Source of the DNA: Limonium bicolor
Taxonomy: Eukaryota > Streptophyta > Magnoliopsida > Caryophyllales > Plumbaginaceae
Assembly (NCBI GenBank): GCA_023374045.1
Contig: CM041777.1
Location: forward strand, 103,122,046-103,186,045
Reading direction: 5' to 3'
Length of the DNA stretch: 64,000 nt
This document shows positions 8,738 to 21,520 of the stretch, piece after piece. Numbering within the stretch: position 1 is the first letter of the stretch; every line of letters starts with the position of its first letter. A model generated the notes under the pieces. It made no database searches, was not told where the DNA came from, and saw nothing but the letters and a program-made list of their open reading frames with translations. A program made the translations under genes and the position numbers.

Positions 8738-11700
8738 TGAAATACCCCAAACTTAGATATGGTGTTCAAATGATAAGCTTAGATATAAGGAGGCTAAATA
8801 ATGCCTTAGAAACATTAAGAAACATTTCTAATCAAAGAAATATAAGGAAACACCAAAAAGAGCAGTTTAAGCAAAAAACGTGCTCTAAGCTTGGAGAGAC
8901 ATGGGAGAGTATCCAAATATTGTTCTAAGACCTTAGTAATATCCTAATGGTCATTTTAAGTCAATTACCAAAGAAAACCAAGCTTGAAAACAAGTTAAAA
9001 CACAAATGTGCTTTAAGGAGTCTTAAAGCACGTTTTTGAAAAATTGTCTTGTAAATGAGTTTTGAATGGCTAAATGTCCATCATTACTCTTTAATTAATA
9101 TGTGTACTATATAGTATCACATTTGGAGGTCTATATCAATGGGAAATCAAAAATTTCACAACAATGTGCCTTGTTTTGATGAATAGTGAATTATTAAGCT
9201 AGTTTATAACATAAGTCTATATAAGTGAGACATTTGGTCAACAAAGACTAAACTACCCTCATTCACTAAAGGGGGCCGGTTTTTTAAGTGTGACTCACCA
9301 CACTTATCTAACTAAGTAAAGAGAAAGCAAAATAAGTAAGTTATAAAGCATAAAGTACTATTCACCTTTTAAGATAAATATCACATTTTACTTACCTCTC
9401 TCCTCACTTCTTCATTCTCCCTTGTTTCCACGATTTCTTGCCCTCTTTCTCTTCTCCATTCACGTAGAGCTCAACTCCATGAAAGCTCCATCTTCTCTTG
9501 CACACACTTGCTCATTTAGCTCCAAATCCAAAACAAAATACATATTCTTCTTAGTTAGCTCAAGCTCCTCCTTTCTATCTTTTCAAAACTTCAAGAGCTT
9601 CATTTTGGTGCCAAGTCAAACCACCATTAGAGGAGGAAATTCAAGTTTGGAGACTCCATTGGCATCTCCATTCTCTTAAGGTAAAGAAAGTGTAAGAAAA
9701 TCTAGGTTTCCACCATTTTCTTCACATGTCCGAAAATATATACTCATGGGACTCCATGTTTATGCCTTGTTCTAGCTTGTTTCTACTCTTCAAAGGAGAG
9801 AGGAGGTCCTTCTTGCTTCACATCCAAGTTTGTCTTGAGAAACCAAGGTAAAACAATCACATTAACACCTTAAAACATATTTTTAAACCTAGGGTTTGTT
9901 CCTTAGGGTTAATGTGTTATCTAGTACTCATTGGAGTCATTGGATATTGGTTAGAACATTGGCAAGGAGAATCACATTGGTGACCGAGATTGAACAAAGA
10001 AAAACCTAAGGAGAAAAGCTTTTAAGCTTGTGAGAAAACAAGGTAAATTACCTACCTTAAGGTGTCTTGTTGTTTAAGGGAATGAGATGTGGGTATATGA
10101 TGAGTTTAGTGTAGAGTTTATATTGGGAAGGTGCTATAAAACCTAGGAGAAACAATGACTAATCTTGTGAACTTGTGACTAAGGAGCAAATGAGAAAAGA
10201 GATAGTTTAAGAATATAAAGGTGAAGTACAAGAAGCTTTTTATTTCAATGGGAGCCTTGTTGAGTGTATTCACAGGTTGAAGGCATATATATGTGGAAAT
10301 TCAGTGGTTAAGATTATTGTCATTTAAGGGCCTAAGTGCCAAGCATTTTAAGTTTAAGCATTATATGATGATGTGGTGAAGTTTTGGTGTAAATTGGGTG
10401 TTAAGGTGTTGTGATGAGAATGTGTGTTGGTTGTTTGATGGAGAAAAACCATGTGTTAGGAAGTACTATATACTAGAGAACCCATGGCAAAATTTAAAGG
10501 AGAGTTTAAGTGTTTAAGATATCCTAAGGGAATATAATGACTAAGAGAGTACTAGAAGTGTTCTATGGGTTGTCTTGATGAAAAAGGGTGAAGTTAAGGT
10601 GTTTTAATGACTTATGATGACTTAGGTATCACCATGGAAGATTTAGGAATCAAGAGAATGTATTCGAGTATTTAGAACTTAGGTAAAAGTTGGTAAACAA
10701 CTAGGAAGGAAGTTTAGGTTGTGAAGGAACATTAAGTAAATGCTTAAGAGAGTTTTAGATAGTGAAAGATGCTTGGGAGATGATGTTATAGTGGTGAGGA
10801 AAACATTTGGCATAGTGGTTACATTAGGTATGAACCACCACCTAGGAACCTAGAGGAAGGCATTACAAGTGTTAGCATTATTACAAGGAAAATGTATAAT
10901 GATTAAGGTGAATCTTGGTGAATGATTTAATGTGTTTAAGGAGATAGAAAATGGGTTTTATGGATGTTGTATGAGGGTATAAGTGTACCAAATGATGTTA
11001 GGAGACATTATGAGGGTTTAGGAGAAGTTTGGTGAAAATTGGTTAAGTGTTTGAAGGCTTAGAAAATGAGTGTTTTGCCTTGTCCGAACATCCGTCCGGA
11101 CATGGACGTTCGGACAGGCCCTGTTGCGTGAAAATTTTCAGAGTCTCGACTTGTGTCCGACCTTTGGAAGTCCGGACACAAGTTCGGACGTGTCTGCTTC
11201 TACTTTAAATTTTCCTCGACCCATGTCCGAACTTCCGAAGTCCGGACACAAGTTCGGACAGGCGTCTGTTTTCAGTTTTGAGTCTCGACTTGTGTCCGAA
11301 CTTGGGAAGTCCGGACACAAGTTCGGACAGGCCACTGTATGGACCAAAAACCTTGTTTAAGGTTAGGAAATGATGGGGATAATTAAGTATGGATGTTATG
11401 AGATTGTTAAGGACTTCTTTGGTGGGTGTGATGGTCATTAAGTGGGAGAGTAAGTGTAATAAATAATGAGGAAATGATGTACTTAGGAGTCAAGTTAAAA
11501 ACCATAAGGCTTAGTGAAAAACAATGGGTAAAGGTTGATGTCTAGGAAAGTTAAGTAATTCTATTGAGTTGGATTGATAATAACCTAAAACTGAATCAAT
11601 GTTCTAGGCTTTGTGAATTGGGACTTGGAAGGAGATAAACCAAACGATCGTCGACGGTGAACGGTACAATCCTTCTTGTGACCTGCTTGCTAACGAGGTG

Positions 11701-12832
11701 TCCCTCGGCTTGTGTGCTATCTGTTTATTTGCTATGACTAAAACAAGATAAAGCATGCAACCGGTTATATTGTTCTCGTCGTGATTGTGTTATATTTACA
11801 CTAACCCGCGAGATTTGAGATTGTTACTAACCAAGTTTAGTACCTACTGAGTTAAGAATAAGAGTTAAGTTGATGGTTGTTGGTTAATGCCCGTTAAGGC
11901 TTAGCTAGCACATGGTGTTTAAGATGTCTACTAACTGGAACTTGAGTGAGGAAACCCGGGACCGATCTCCGGTCATGCATGCTAAGTGAAAGGGGGACGG
12001 TATCTGAATCAGATCCGCCCTCCGCTTAAGGACTTGTCTTCGGACTTGTTGCCTAGGGCCGGTTGCCGGCTCAGCTACGCTGGACTCCCATCCAGAGTAG
12101 GTGGCATTAAGATGGTGCGGTGGGATCACCTAAATCCCAGGTTCGAATTAGATACAACCAATCCCTTCCAGGAAAGGTTTGTATACTGAGATTAAGATTG
12201 AGATTGAGATTAAGATTAAGGTAAGGTAAGGAACTGAGATTAAGGAAATGAGGACTAAGGAGGGGGTTACTAACCCACTTGATAAGAGAACGCTTGAGTC
12301 GTTCATTGCTTGTGAACTATATATGTTCATCTGTGGTTATTGTTATTGCACTTCATATGGTGTTTGTGTATGTAATCAATTTCCATGCTATCGACAATTA
12401 GTCGTCGTAGCCCCGTTAGCTTGGGGGCCATGAGAGGGTGTACCAGCATTCGTGCTGACCCCCTCGGGGGCTATTTTTACACTTGCAGGTAAGAGGCCCA
12501 TGAGGACGCACTACGAGAGTAGGAGCGGGTTAGACTTAGGTGGGGACGTTTATTTTGAGTTCGGGTTGCGCCTGTGCACCCGACTGTTTATATTAAGCTG
12601 ATGTAAGTTTGGGATTGTGTATAAGATACTAGTACTCGGTTGGTTGTGGTATTGAGAATATTGAGGTTTAAGTTGGGTAAGTGTTTTTGAATAAGTATTG
12701 TAAGTATTTAAGCCGGTATATTCTATCGATCAGACCGTGGCAAGGTCCAGGTGTTGTTTATTTCCGCTGCGACGTATTCGTTTAAGTGTTCAGATTGCGA
12801 TAACCACGATAGGCTTTGGATGTGGTGTTACA
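8738..12832 (+). repeat. 3' LTR of element A
   Basis: A complete 4095-bp LTR beginning TGAAATACCCC after the PPT and ending GTGTTACA, with TG/CA ends. Positions 10417-12832 duplicate the 5' LTR visible at 1-2405. It contains the hairpin cluster (11079-11331) and the candidate TATA box (12318-12324). The five bases after it, ATTCC, would be the target-site duplication, but the left partner is outside the window. Small ORFs inside (such as 9422-9679) resemble no known protein. Confidence 0.93.
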
Positions 12833-14862
12833 ATTCCCCTCACAGTTGACTATTTTTACAACATTAGCGTAGTCGTTTTTGCTATTTAATCTCTTCAGTA
12901 TAACCTGGACAGCTTAATTCTTAACTTACACCTTCTACAACTCATATACTTCATTAATCAAATTTTATATTAAAATTAAGAATAAATATTTACTTATCAC
13001 AGAGACATTTGTGACCACTTGTAGGGAGTCTCAGGAATCATTCAACCCTGACGGGGTCAGTGTCAATGTTGAACTATCCTTCCACTCCATTTTGTGTTTG
13101 GTTTTCCCTGATCTGACCATGATCAAGTTCGACCTCCCACGTCAAATATCAAACAATCACATAATTGTCATTTTCCAAATTTTATCTTATCAAACTTTGT
13201 GACGTGGTGAGTACTACATTTTCTCTTGACCACTATACAACTAATCCAATATCTGTTATAACCTATACTCGAATCTAGTGTATTACCTTAATCCCCGGAA
13301 CCATATTCCTTTGATCAAATCATCAAGCGGGTAAGTCAGTTTTTCCTCTTGGCATAAAAGGTGAATTCTTATTAAAACATCTAGGCACATATTGTCTAAT
13401 AATTATATTCATCAATCATTTTAACTCTTAAATCTATCATACAAGTAGTAAATTCAGTTATGGACTTGGATACCTTAGAATATCCTCTTCTCTTTAAAAG
13501 GCTCATCTAGTATTTAACTCACCAGGGTTTGATTATTGCCTACACTTTAGTTATCATTACATAGAACCAAGACAGTCACAGTCAGACTCCAAGGGAAAGT
13601 TTTCATAACTCTATCAACAATTATAGTTCCATAAGGTATTATTTCCTCCGCCTTAAAGCTTGGCTTTTTCTTATTCCATTTAAACTCCATGAATCAGGTG
13701 AACCATATGTTCAGCCTAGGTTAAGTATCTCTTGATATTAGTACCATCTCAAACTAAGGGTTTCCAGTTTGAATCCTACGGTTTGGTAACAGGACAATCA
13801 AAGCTTATTGTTTGTTTCTATCTCTTAGAAACGTGGTTAATTCACAAACTCAATGGCTTCCAAAAATAGGTCGATTAGGTGTATCAAATAGAGGATTTAG
13901 AATCACAGGGATTAGTATATAACGTTAGGAAGGTTTACGTGTAAAACAATTGTTACAAGCCAAGGGGTATGTTTTCCTACTTTTAAATTTAACTTCCACT
14001 CACTTTTAGTGTATATATTAATTCAAACTCTTAATATAACTTACTCTACCTTCATTGCAAGTGTCAAGGAGAGTTCTTCGTTACCATGTTTATATTAAAA
14101 TTTATATTAGAAAGGGGGTTAACCTTATTTGATTTTTTTGCGCTCTTTATTCGCATTCATAACTTGAGTTGTCATAGAAGACATATGCTCGTATAAAACC
14201 ATAAGGTTAGTGTAGGACGTGAACCTCAAAATAGGGTAGGTATATTTAATGATACTTAGCCCTCTGTAATGTGCCAATACTCCTCAACGTTTTAGGTTTA
14301 CAACCTCCAAATTATATGTATATATGTAGCATTTGGTATTGCTAATTAGGTAGTTCTCCCGACTTCAGAAAATATAGATTCAAAGTTTGTTCTCTCCCCT
14401 TTATTAATTAGGATTCCAGCACTGTCACTATATTGATACTAGCTGAGACCCTTGGTATTTGCCCAGGTATTTAAAACCCGTGCTTATCCATGATGGATGT
14501 TTAGTTATATATTTTGAGATTCTGTTTCTCTATTGTCATATTTCAAGGTTTCGCACTATCTTCTCGCGAAGTTAATAAGGGATTGTAAGATTTGCCAGTC
14601 CCGCACTGGGCGGTAAGCTCGGTGCCTGGGTATCCTATAAAATTCAGTGTTTGCTCTTCACTCGCAGGTCTTCAACAAACTCTTTTGACAATTCATGTAG
14701 GCTTAAGTATTTCATATTAATTAATGTATTCCTTTTTATGACATTTGCTCGTCATTTAGGCAGGTCATAATTTGTAGTTACTGTAAGTTTGGACAGTTGA
14801 TAATGCCCTTCGGCGGACCAAGCAAAAACTAACTTACTATTCCTCATTGTACTATCTCGCAC
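12833..14862. other. Non-coding stretch downstream of the element B AlkB remnant
   Basis: About 2 kb, AT-rich, with only short open frames. By position it would be the region 3' of AlkB in minus-strand element B, but I could not recognise protease, RT, RNase H or integrase on either strand. Element A appears inserted at its left end. It may be a non-autonomous element's spacer, heavily decayed pol, or unrelated DNA. Confidence 0.55.
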
Positions 14863-15590
14863 CCTATATCCCAAGGCTAATCTCGGTTTGTATTCGGTTT
14901 AATACTCTTAATCCCATGGTACACTAATCTGGATTCTCCACCAAATATTAACGCGTCTCTTGACTTCAAAATAATCTTGTTCGTCTTATCCATCCTCTTC
15001 TGATCACCGTATAAAAACTCAGCATCATCTCCTATGGAGAATGATACAACTGGGCTCCTCGTTTCTCGTAGTATAGAATTTGTTAGATGTCACACAAGGA
15101 CGTTAAACAAGAACACAATGTGTATCGTTAGTTATCACGTTTAGGATAACGACGTTTGTTATAAAGTGAAGTTAGTGAGAAACTTGAGTACAAGTTCTCG
15201 GTATAATAAAATGTAGGTTTCAAATCCACTGGTAATGTAGTGTTGTATGCGTGAGACATACACGTTATAGTTAGTAGCATCCCGCACATAAAGTAACACA
15301 ACAGTGCACAAGAGTAATACAACATTTTACAACAATTATCTTGGTCGTTATTTCAAACAACAAATATCACACAAGCCGGTATAATCCGGTAGCAAACAGG
15401 CTGCAAGAATCCCATACACCTCATATATAATTTAAGTTTTGATCCCCTTCTCATATCTTGCAGTGTAAAATCCTCCAAGTCCTATTCCCAAAGTTCTACA
15501 TTCATTTACGATAGCTATTTGTTCAACTATAGTTGAATATTGCTTGAGTAAGATCATGCCAGGTCGAAGTACTTGGCACACTGCCTCTGG
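14863..15590 (-). pseudogene. AlkB-type dioxygenase remnant, element B
   Basis: A homologue of the element A AlkB ORF in pieces. The N-terminal block (about 15432-15590) reads CQVLRPGM then IAIVNECRTLGIGLGGFY, close to element A. The frame then shifts near 15430. The C-terminal block (about 14905-15050) reads SFSIGDDAEFLYGDQKRM and KIILKS, then GGESRLVYHGIKSI, which keeps the distal His. Between them the sequence is diverged. The segment that should hold HxD is missing: the codons for YEK are joined directly to RG near 15061. A shrunken RL-L--R tail may remain at 14863-14883. It cannot encode an active enzyme. It lies downstream of gag as in element A. Confidence 0.85.
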
Positions 15591-15766
15591 GTATTCCCAA
15601 CCTTTGCTCATAGGCTCAGGTGATCTCGGTCTCATAGGTAAGGAAGGCAAATGTCGAAGTATCCCATTAGGTGAAAGGTTTCCTAAATTAGGTCTCTCTA
15701 AATTTTGATACTTACTAAACACATACAAGTCTCATCGACTGACTACTATAAACACACATTCAAGCA

Positions 15767-17056
15767 TCATGCATTTGGTTTAAGTTCTAGGCTTACGGTT
15801 TCGCGCTGAGCGCTAGCCTCAGCGCCTGAAGCTCCCACTGAGTACAAGGTGTTTCTTCCTGGAACTATCTCCTTTCCCTTTTGACTCTCGGATGAGGATG
15901 GTTGTCCTGCCGGTCCTCTAGTATAGGTGTTGTTCTGCGGCGCTTGGCCTCCTCTTGGTCCGCCCGCCTCAATAGCTGGTGTTCTCTGTGAACCTCTAGA
16001 TCCCCTGTATACTCGGCTCCCTGGGTTGGAAAAACATTCATACTCCCTATGGCCTTCCTTTTTGCAATAGCGGCACTCCACCTTCCTTCCCGTACAATCT
16101 ACGCCTCGGTGATCATTTCCACAGCGTTTACAGTAGTAGTGACACTGGGGTGGCTTATTGCCCTTAGGTGGTGTTGATCTTAGTGGCTGAGCACCAATAG
16201 CTGGGCCGGTCAGAAGAGGGACCTGCTCCTTCGTCTTCTGACCATGGAAGTCCTTCCGCCCCTTCCTCTTATCAAAGAATTTCTTCCCCTTCTTGTAGTA
16301 ACCGCCAGAGGTTGCTCCCCCATCTTCTCCTTCAGCATTCTTTCTCTTTCTTCCTTGAGCCTCTTCCCTGGACTGAAGCATTAACTCAGTTGATGATGCT
16401 GCGTCATAGCATTCTTGGATTGTAGTGAAACGTATCGCTCCTATGGCGCCCTGGATGCGAAATTGTAGACCTCCCCTAAATTTCTGAATCTTGACGGTGT
16501 CGGAGTAGTCGACCCCTGGAATGTAGTCTAGCAGACTGATAAATCGCGCGTAGTACTGGTCAACTGTTTGGCTCCCCTGGATTAAGGTCTCGAATTCTTG
16601 CCTCTTCCTCTACTTCAGGTGTTCTGGGTAGTACTTCTCCCGCAACACTTCTACAAACGCCGTCCATCCAAAGTCTGGTGTAGCTCTATGGTGGCCCTCC
16701 ACAGACCGCCACCAAATATCAGCTGCGTCCTTCAGGTTATACGCCGCGATGTCGACCTTCTGGTCTTCTGGAACTCGAATAGCTTTGAAGGCCTTCTGGT
16801 GCTCCACTATGAATTTCTCCAGTGCGGTGGGGTCCGGTTCCCCTGAATAAGTCGGTACTCTCGTGTCTGCAACGCTCTTCAACCAGTTGGTTTCCCTGGG
16901 CTGCGGCGGGTGGGGTATGGCTCCCGTAAGTTGAGCTCCTAGCTGCTGTGCGAAAGCTGCCATGGCCGCTGCTAGGCCTGGTACCGTCGGAACATCAGCC
17001 GGTGTCTCACCACCGCGTCCATTGCTGCCTCTACGTGGTCTTCCTCTTGTCGACAT
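15767..17056 (-). pseudogene. gag: gag, element B (one nonsense codon)
   Basis: One frame of about 430 codons read leftward from ATG 17056 to TGA 15767. It starts MSTRGRPRRG, has a capsid region with DAADIWWRSVEG and EKYYPEH, the TTIQECYDAA segment, a Lys-rich linker, and a double zinc knuckle (CKRCGNDHRGVDC then CRYCKKEGHREYEC). Its only defect is a TAG at 16612-16610 after YYPEHLK, where an A-to-T change from a Lys codon is the simplest explanation. Unlike gag of element A it has no intron-like insertion after TTIQ. A CTATAG precedes the ATG. It resembles Tekay/Del gag and is clearly related to but diverged from gag A. Confidence 0.92.
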
Positions 17057-17248
17057 CTATAGTATATTATTATTACTACTCGGTTGCTACACCGTTTTAC
17101 ATACACAATCACAAACATGTAAAAAACTAATAGCAATAAAATATCCCTAGGGTTTTTCTAGGTCACGAATCCTCACAGACGTTTCCCGTATCCCAATATT
17201 CCTATGCTCATGTTCTTAACTCAGTATCCTTCATCAGAGCGTAACTAC

Positions 17249-17260
17249 GCTCTGATACCA
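17249..17260 (-). other. Primer binding site, element B (tRNA-iMet)
   Basis: On the minus strand this reads TGGTATCAGAGC, five bases after the LTR end TGTTACA, exactly as in element A. The 11-bp inverted repeat over the PBS is conserved at 17233-17243 and 17246-17256. Confidence 0.95.
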
Positions 17261-17821
17261 CTTTTTGTAACACCCCTAATCCTAAACCTGTAGTAACATC
17301 ACAAGTCGTAGCATAATAAATAATAATTCGCAGCGGAAAATAAAACTATCTACCTTGGTGTTACACGCCGTTACTCACCCTTGTGAGTAACAAGGCATCC
17401 TTACTCTTTCCAACAATACAACTCCTCACGCTGTGATGAACAGATACTGAGCACTCTAATTATTACAAACCAAATCCAAACTAAATGAGCAACTAACTGA
17501 ATACAAAAGCCTCCTTATTACAATACCAAGTAAAACTTAAGAGTGTTTATTAAAACACAGCAGCTATCCTGTTCCCCGCACTCCGGCTTGTATCTTCTTC
17601 AGTAACCTGAAATGTTTTGCCCATTGAAGGGCTCAACAATCGAAATGCTGGTATGCTAAATGTAGTCCTAAGTCATCTAGATTCCTTAAGTCGTTTTAGC
17701 CATCTTGATATTAGATTCTTTACATGAAATACCGGTTTACAACAATAACAGTAATGACTGTAAACATTAAACAATCACATAACAATTCACATGTAAACAT
17801 CAATGTACAATAGTACACAAC

Positions 17822-17930
17822 ACCAATAACCACACATCAATAATCCATAGCAATAACCAATAATCACACATCAATAATCCATAACAATAACCAATAATCA
17901 CACATCATTAATCCATAACAATAACAAACA
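17822..17930. repeat. 34-bp tandem repeat
   Basis: About three copies of an AT-rich 34-bp unit containing CACACATCAATAATCCATA; the motif CACACATCA recurs at 17831, 17865 and 17899. It lies within the LTR of element B. Confidence 0.8.
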
Positions 17931-18816
17931 AGATACGCGTATTAAACTGTACTTGTTAGTTGGCCACCTGACCCTTATCCTTTAAACCAATCACTTAACC
18001 TTTTCCAATTGAATTCCACCTCAGGCGTCATGATAAGACAACCCTTAATAACTTAATAATGGACAGTATGTCACCTGGGTTCCAAAGGAACCGTTACCAG
18101 CTGACCTTATGGCCCTGGTTAATGACCGATCCGGTCGAACCTGTGCACCAACGGTAGTGCCCTCCGCCATCGTCGAATGTGGACAATGGATTCCCTTGAG
18201 TGACTCCCCATTGAAGTCTCTCGTAGTGATCACGATGCGCAACTAGAAAGTCGAAACAGTCTGGATTCCTCTCTTTATAAGTTAGCCCTTTAGTCAGTGA
18301 TACAATAATCAATCCTTGAGTTAAGACTTTAACGGTTGACCATCAGTTAGGTTCAATAATACCTAAAGGTCAGTTAGTCTTGTTCCAGTTTCGATGTATA
18401 AACTTCCAGTCAGAAGACGTTCGCGTAAAATAAAACGCAACAGTGTTGAGCGATACAGTATACAAGATAATATACATAAATCACAGATATCGCTCTTAGC
18501 AATTAAACACACAACGTCTGGACCTTAGGAAAATCCTTAGGACATTCAGACCACACAATTAACATACCGTTCACCGTGTAACTTGCTAGCTTGACAGTTC
18601 ATGCTTTAACAGTTCCTCCCCGTACGCTGTTATATTTACATGCAATACCGGGTAACATTAATACAACTGTTCACTAAGTATTACGGTACTGTCACTGTAG
18701 AACTAATACTTGTAGTATACTAACTCTGTATGTTCTTTACTTTCTCCCTAATGGTGGCCATGTAGTATCCACATGTGATAATGAATTCCCATATTATGAT
18801 ATATCTTCATCTCATC

Positions 18817-19760
18817 TAATGGTGGCCATCGGGTCCGGTTCTACCCGGAATCGGCGGTTCTACCCGGAACCGATTGGAACCGAAACCGGCCGGGAACCGG
18901 TGGGAACCGGAACCGGAACCGAACCACCTCAGCCGGTTCTGAATACGAATACATGTTTTGAGATTCGGGTCTGAACCGGGCCCGAAACCGGAACCGCCTG
19001 GAACCGCCTGGAACCGTCGTCGGATTCAGAACCGGGAACCAGAATCAGAACCAGCATCGGAACCGGAACCGGTGGAACCGGAGCCGGAACCGCCCCGAAA
19101 CCGGTTGCAATATGAAGGCCAACATGATGATTGGTATGAGATGAATGGGGATAACACCACTTAGGACTTCTATCTTGTAAAAATTTTGAATGTATTAGTA
19201 ATTTAGTATTACTTTCTTTCCATGTAATCTTTTTTTTAAGACTTGCAAATTGAAATCATTTAACCTCTTAGTAGCTGTACTCTTTTTCCTTATTAGGGTT
19301 TTCCCAATGGGTTTTTACCTAATAAGGTTTTAATGAGGCAATGAATCATATAATAAAATTCTCTTTGTTCCTTATTTTTTGTAAATTCAATAAAAATTCC
19401 TAAGTGATCTTTGTTCCTAACACATTTAAGATTATAAACGTGAAGAATAACCTATATAGGAGTGAAGTCGATGAAAAGAGCAACGTGTGCGCTCAAATGG
19501 ATCTCAAATCGGAGCTAAAACAAAGCAACTGGAGCCGATCGAATCTTTCCGGAACCGCTTCTGAACCAGTCAGAACCGATCAGAACCGGAACCGGAACCG
19601 GAACCGACCGGAACCGGTTTTTTGACCGAATCCGAAGCGAATCCAGATTTCAGAACCGAAACCGGAACCGGAACCGCCCAGACCGGTTCCGAATACGAAT
19701 ACACATTTTTTGGAACCGGAACTGGAGGAACCGGTGGAACCGGACCCGTGGCCACCATTA
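18817..19760. mobile_element. Non-autonomous hAT-like element (element C)
   Basis: Terminal inverted repeats begin TAATGGTGGCCA at 18817 and end TGGCCACCATTA at 19760, extending inward as near-complementary GGGTCCGGTTC. It is flanked by ATCTCATC (18809-18816) and ATCTCATA (19761-19768), an 8-bp duplication with one mismatch, as expected for hAT transposition. Both subterminal regions (18830-19105 and 19545-19745) are dense in GGAACC/CGGAAC repeats; the core is AT-rich. No transposase is present; short ORFs such as 18958-19164 arise from the repeats. It is inserted in LTR B. Confidence 0.82.
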
Positions 19761-19768
19761 ATCTCATA

Positions 19769-21520
19769 AATTATATATCCATAATTATTTCCACTTATTC
19801 CATATGCCAATATAATTTGGTTATCTTTATTTTAACCACAATTATTTCATAAACTTTATATTATATTCCATAATATACCATAGTACCTAATTTTAATTCC
19901 TTTCTTTATTTAATTATAAAGACTAACCTTATAAATTCGGTAATTACATAATGAACTCATTATCTTTTGTAAATTACCAAATAACCTTATAACTTTTATA
20001 ATTTACTAATTACCCACTTAACATTTCGGTAATTACCAAATGCATACATTAACTTTTATAAATTACTAATTAACCTCCTAACTTTCGGTAATTTTAAATT
20101 GAGCATATTAACTTTCGAAAATTACCACATAGCCACATCTATATTTCGGTTTCAACATACCTTTTCTATATTTACATTTTAATCCCAAAAACTTTATATA
20201 AGTTACATATTAACTTATAAACTATAGTTTTAACCCAAAGTTTTTGGTCAACTTTTATAAATTACATTCTCACCCCATAACTTTTATAAACTTAATATTT
20301 TATGTCATAAATCATTTTAACCCAAAGTTTTTGGTCAACACTTTGACCAAGACTTAATTTCATTAAAAGACTTTAATACCCATAAATTCAGATGTATTCT
20401 TGGTTATACCAAAACTGTCCAAAAGTACGAAAGAGCCCCAAAACAGAGAACATGGTAGGGGAACACTTAAACAGGAGGGAAAGGCACAAAAGGCAGAATA
20501 TTAAGGCCGACCGAGAGGATAACATAAATATACCAAATCCACCCCTTAACTCTCGGCAATAATTATTTATACACAAAACTTTTCAAAATTTACATTTTAG
20601 CCACATAACTTAATAAACTAGCCATTTAAATACTTGTAGCTATTTTTTAATGTTCCCAAAATTTATAATATAAGCTAACATACTTATATACTTCAAAAAT
20701 CACCAATTAAAATGTTTTGCTCTCGGTTTTAATAAACGTTTACCATATGGTTTTAAAACTTGATTTAAACTTTATGATATGTATATATAATTGTATATAA
20801 GCCATATAACACTTCTAAAAATTATGCTAATGACTTAGAATGATTATAAACTCAAAATAGAACATTTAATTCTTAGACAATCCGGTTTAACTACATATGT
20901 ATCATAATTAATTTTTGTGACACATATTTATACCTTAAGGTAATAATCTTACCTTATATGTTATAATTTATTTTCTTGACAATATAACCCAAAGTATTTC
21001 GGCCTTAATTTATTTAGAGGTTACACAAAAATTTTTATACCAAAATTTGAAGCTTAAATCAAGCTTAAACTTAATAAACCTTAATTATAGAAACTTACTT
21101 CTTAAATCAAGACAATTCTTGTACTTGATTTCTCCTTGGATTCCAAGCTCCTCCAATGGTATTTTCTTGAAGAACTTTTGGCCTCCTTGTATATATGTAG
21201 AAGATCCTTTTGTTAGACTTCTAACAAGGATTTATAAATACGATTTAGAGTAATTTTACAAGGGTTTACCTTAGGTATTTTTCAAGGAATTTTCGGTACA
21301 CCTTGGGATGATTGTAGATCTAAGTTTCCTTCATGAAATAATGAAAAGAATATAGATTTAGAAGCTCTAAATTTTCAGAAATGCTTAAGGTATTTTCTTA
21401 GGATTTTTTAACATGAAAATATACCTTAACTTGATCTTGTTGTTCATTGTGTAGTTGTTAAATCAAGACACCTTCTTGAAGTTCTTAAGCTTGGCGAAAA
21501 TAGTAAGGATTGCTAGGATG
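19769..21520. other. AT-rich stretch, probable LTR B continuation
   Basis: Non-coding and very AT-rich. Around 19930-20110 a motif like TTTCGGTAATTACCAAAT recurs with AACTTTTATAAATTACTAATT, suggesting decayed tandem repeats. TTTTAACCCAAAGTTTTTGG occurs twice (20229 and 20316). No gene seen. Confidence 0.6.

Larger units (their letters stand above)
17266..21520 (-). repeat. 5' LTR of element B (interrupted, partial)
   Basis: Read on the minus strand, the LTR ends ...GGGGTGTTACA at 17266, and nearby TTTCCGCTGCGA is shared with the LTR of element A. The rest is AT-rich and strongly diverged. By the size of LTR A it should continue rightward beyond 21520, so it seems cut by the array that starts at 21521. 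A hAT-like element occupies 18817-19760. I found no gene; short ORFs at 18045-18312 and 21047-21253 have no recognisable similarity. The right limit is therefore an inference. Confidence 0.6.

Noticed and set aside
12833..14862. Possible host gene or pol remnants between elements A and B
   Set aside because: Only short ORFs without recognisable motifs were found on either strand, so no gene is reported.
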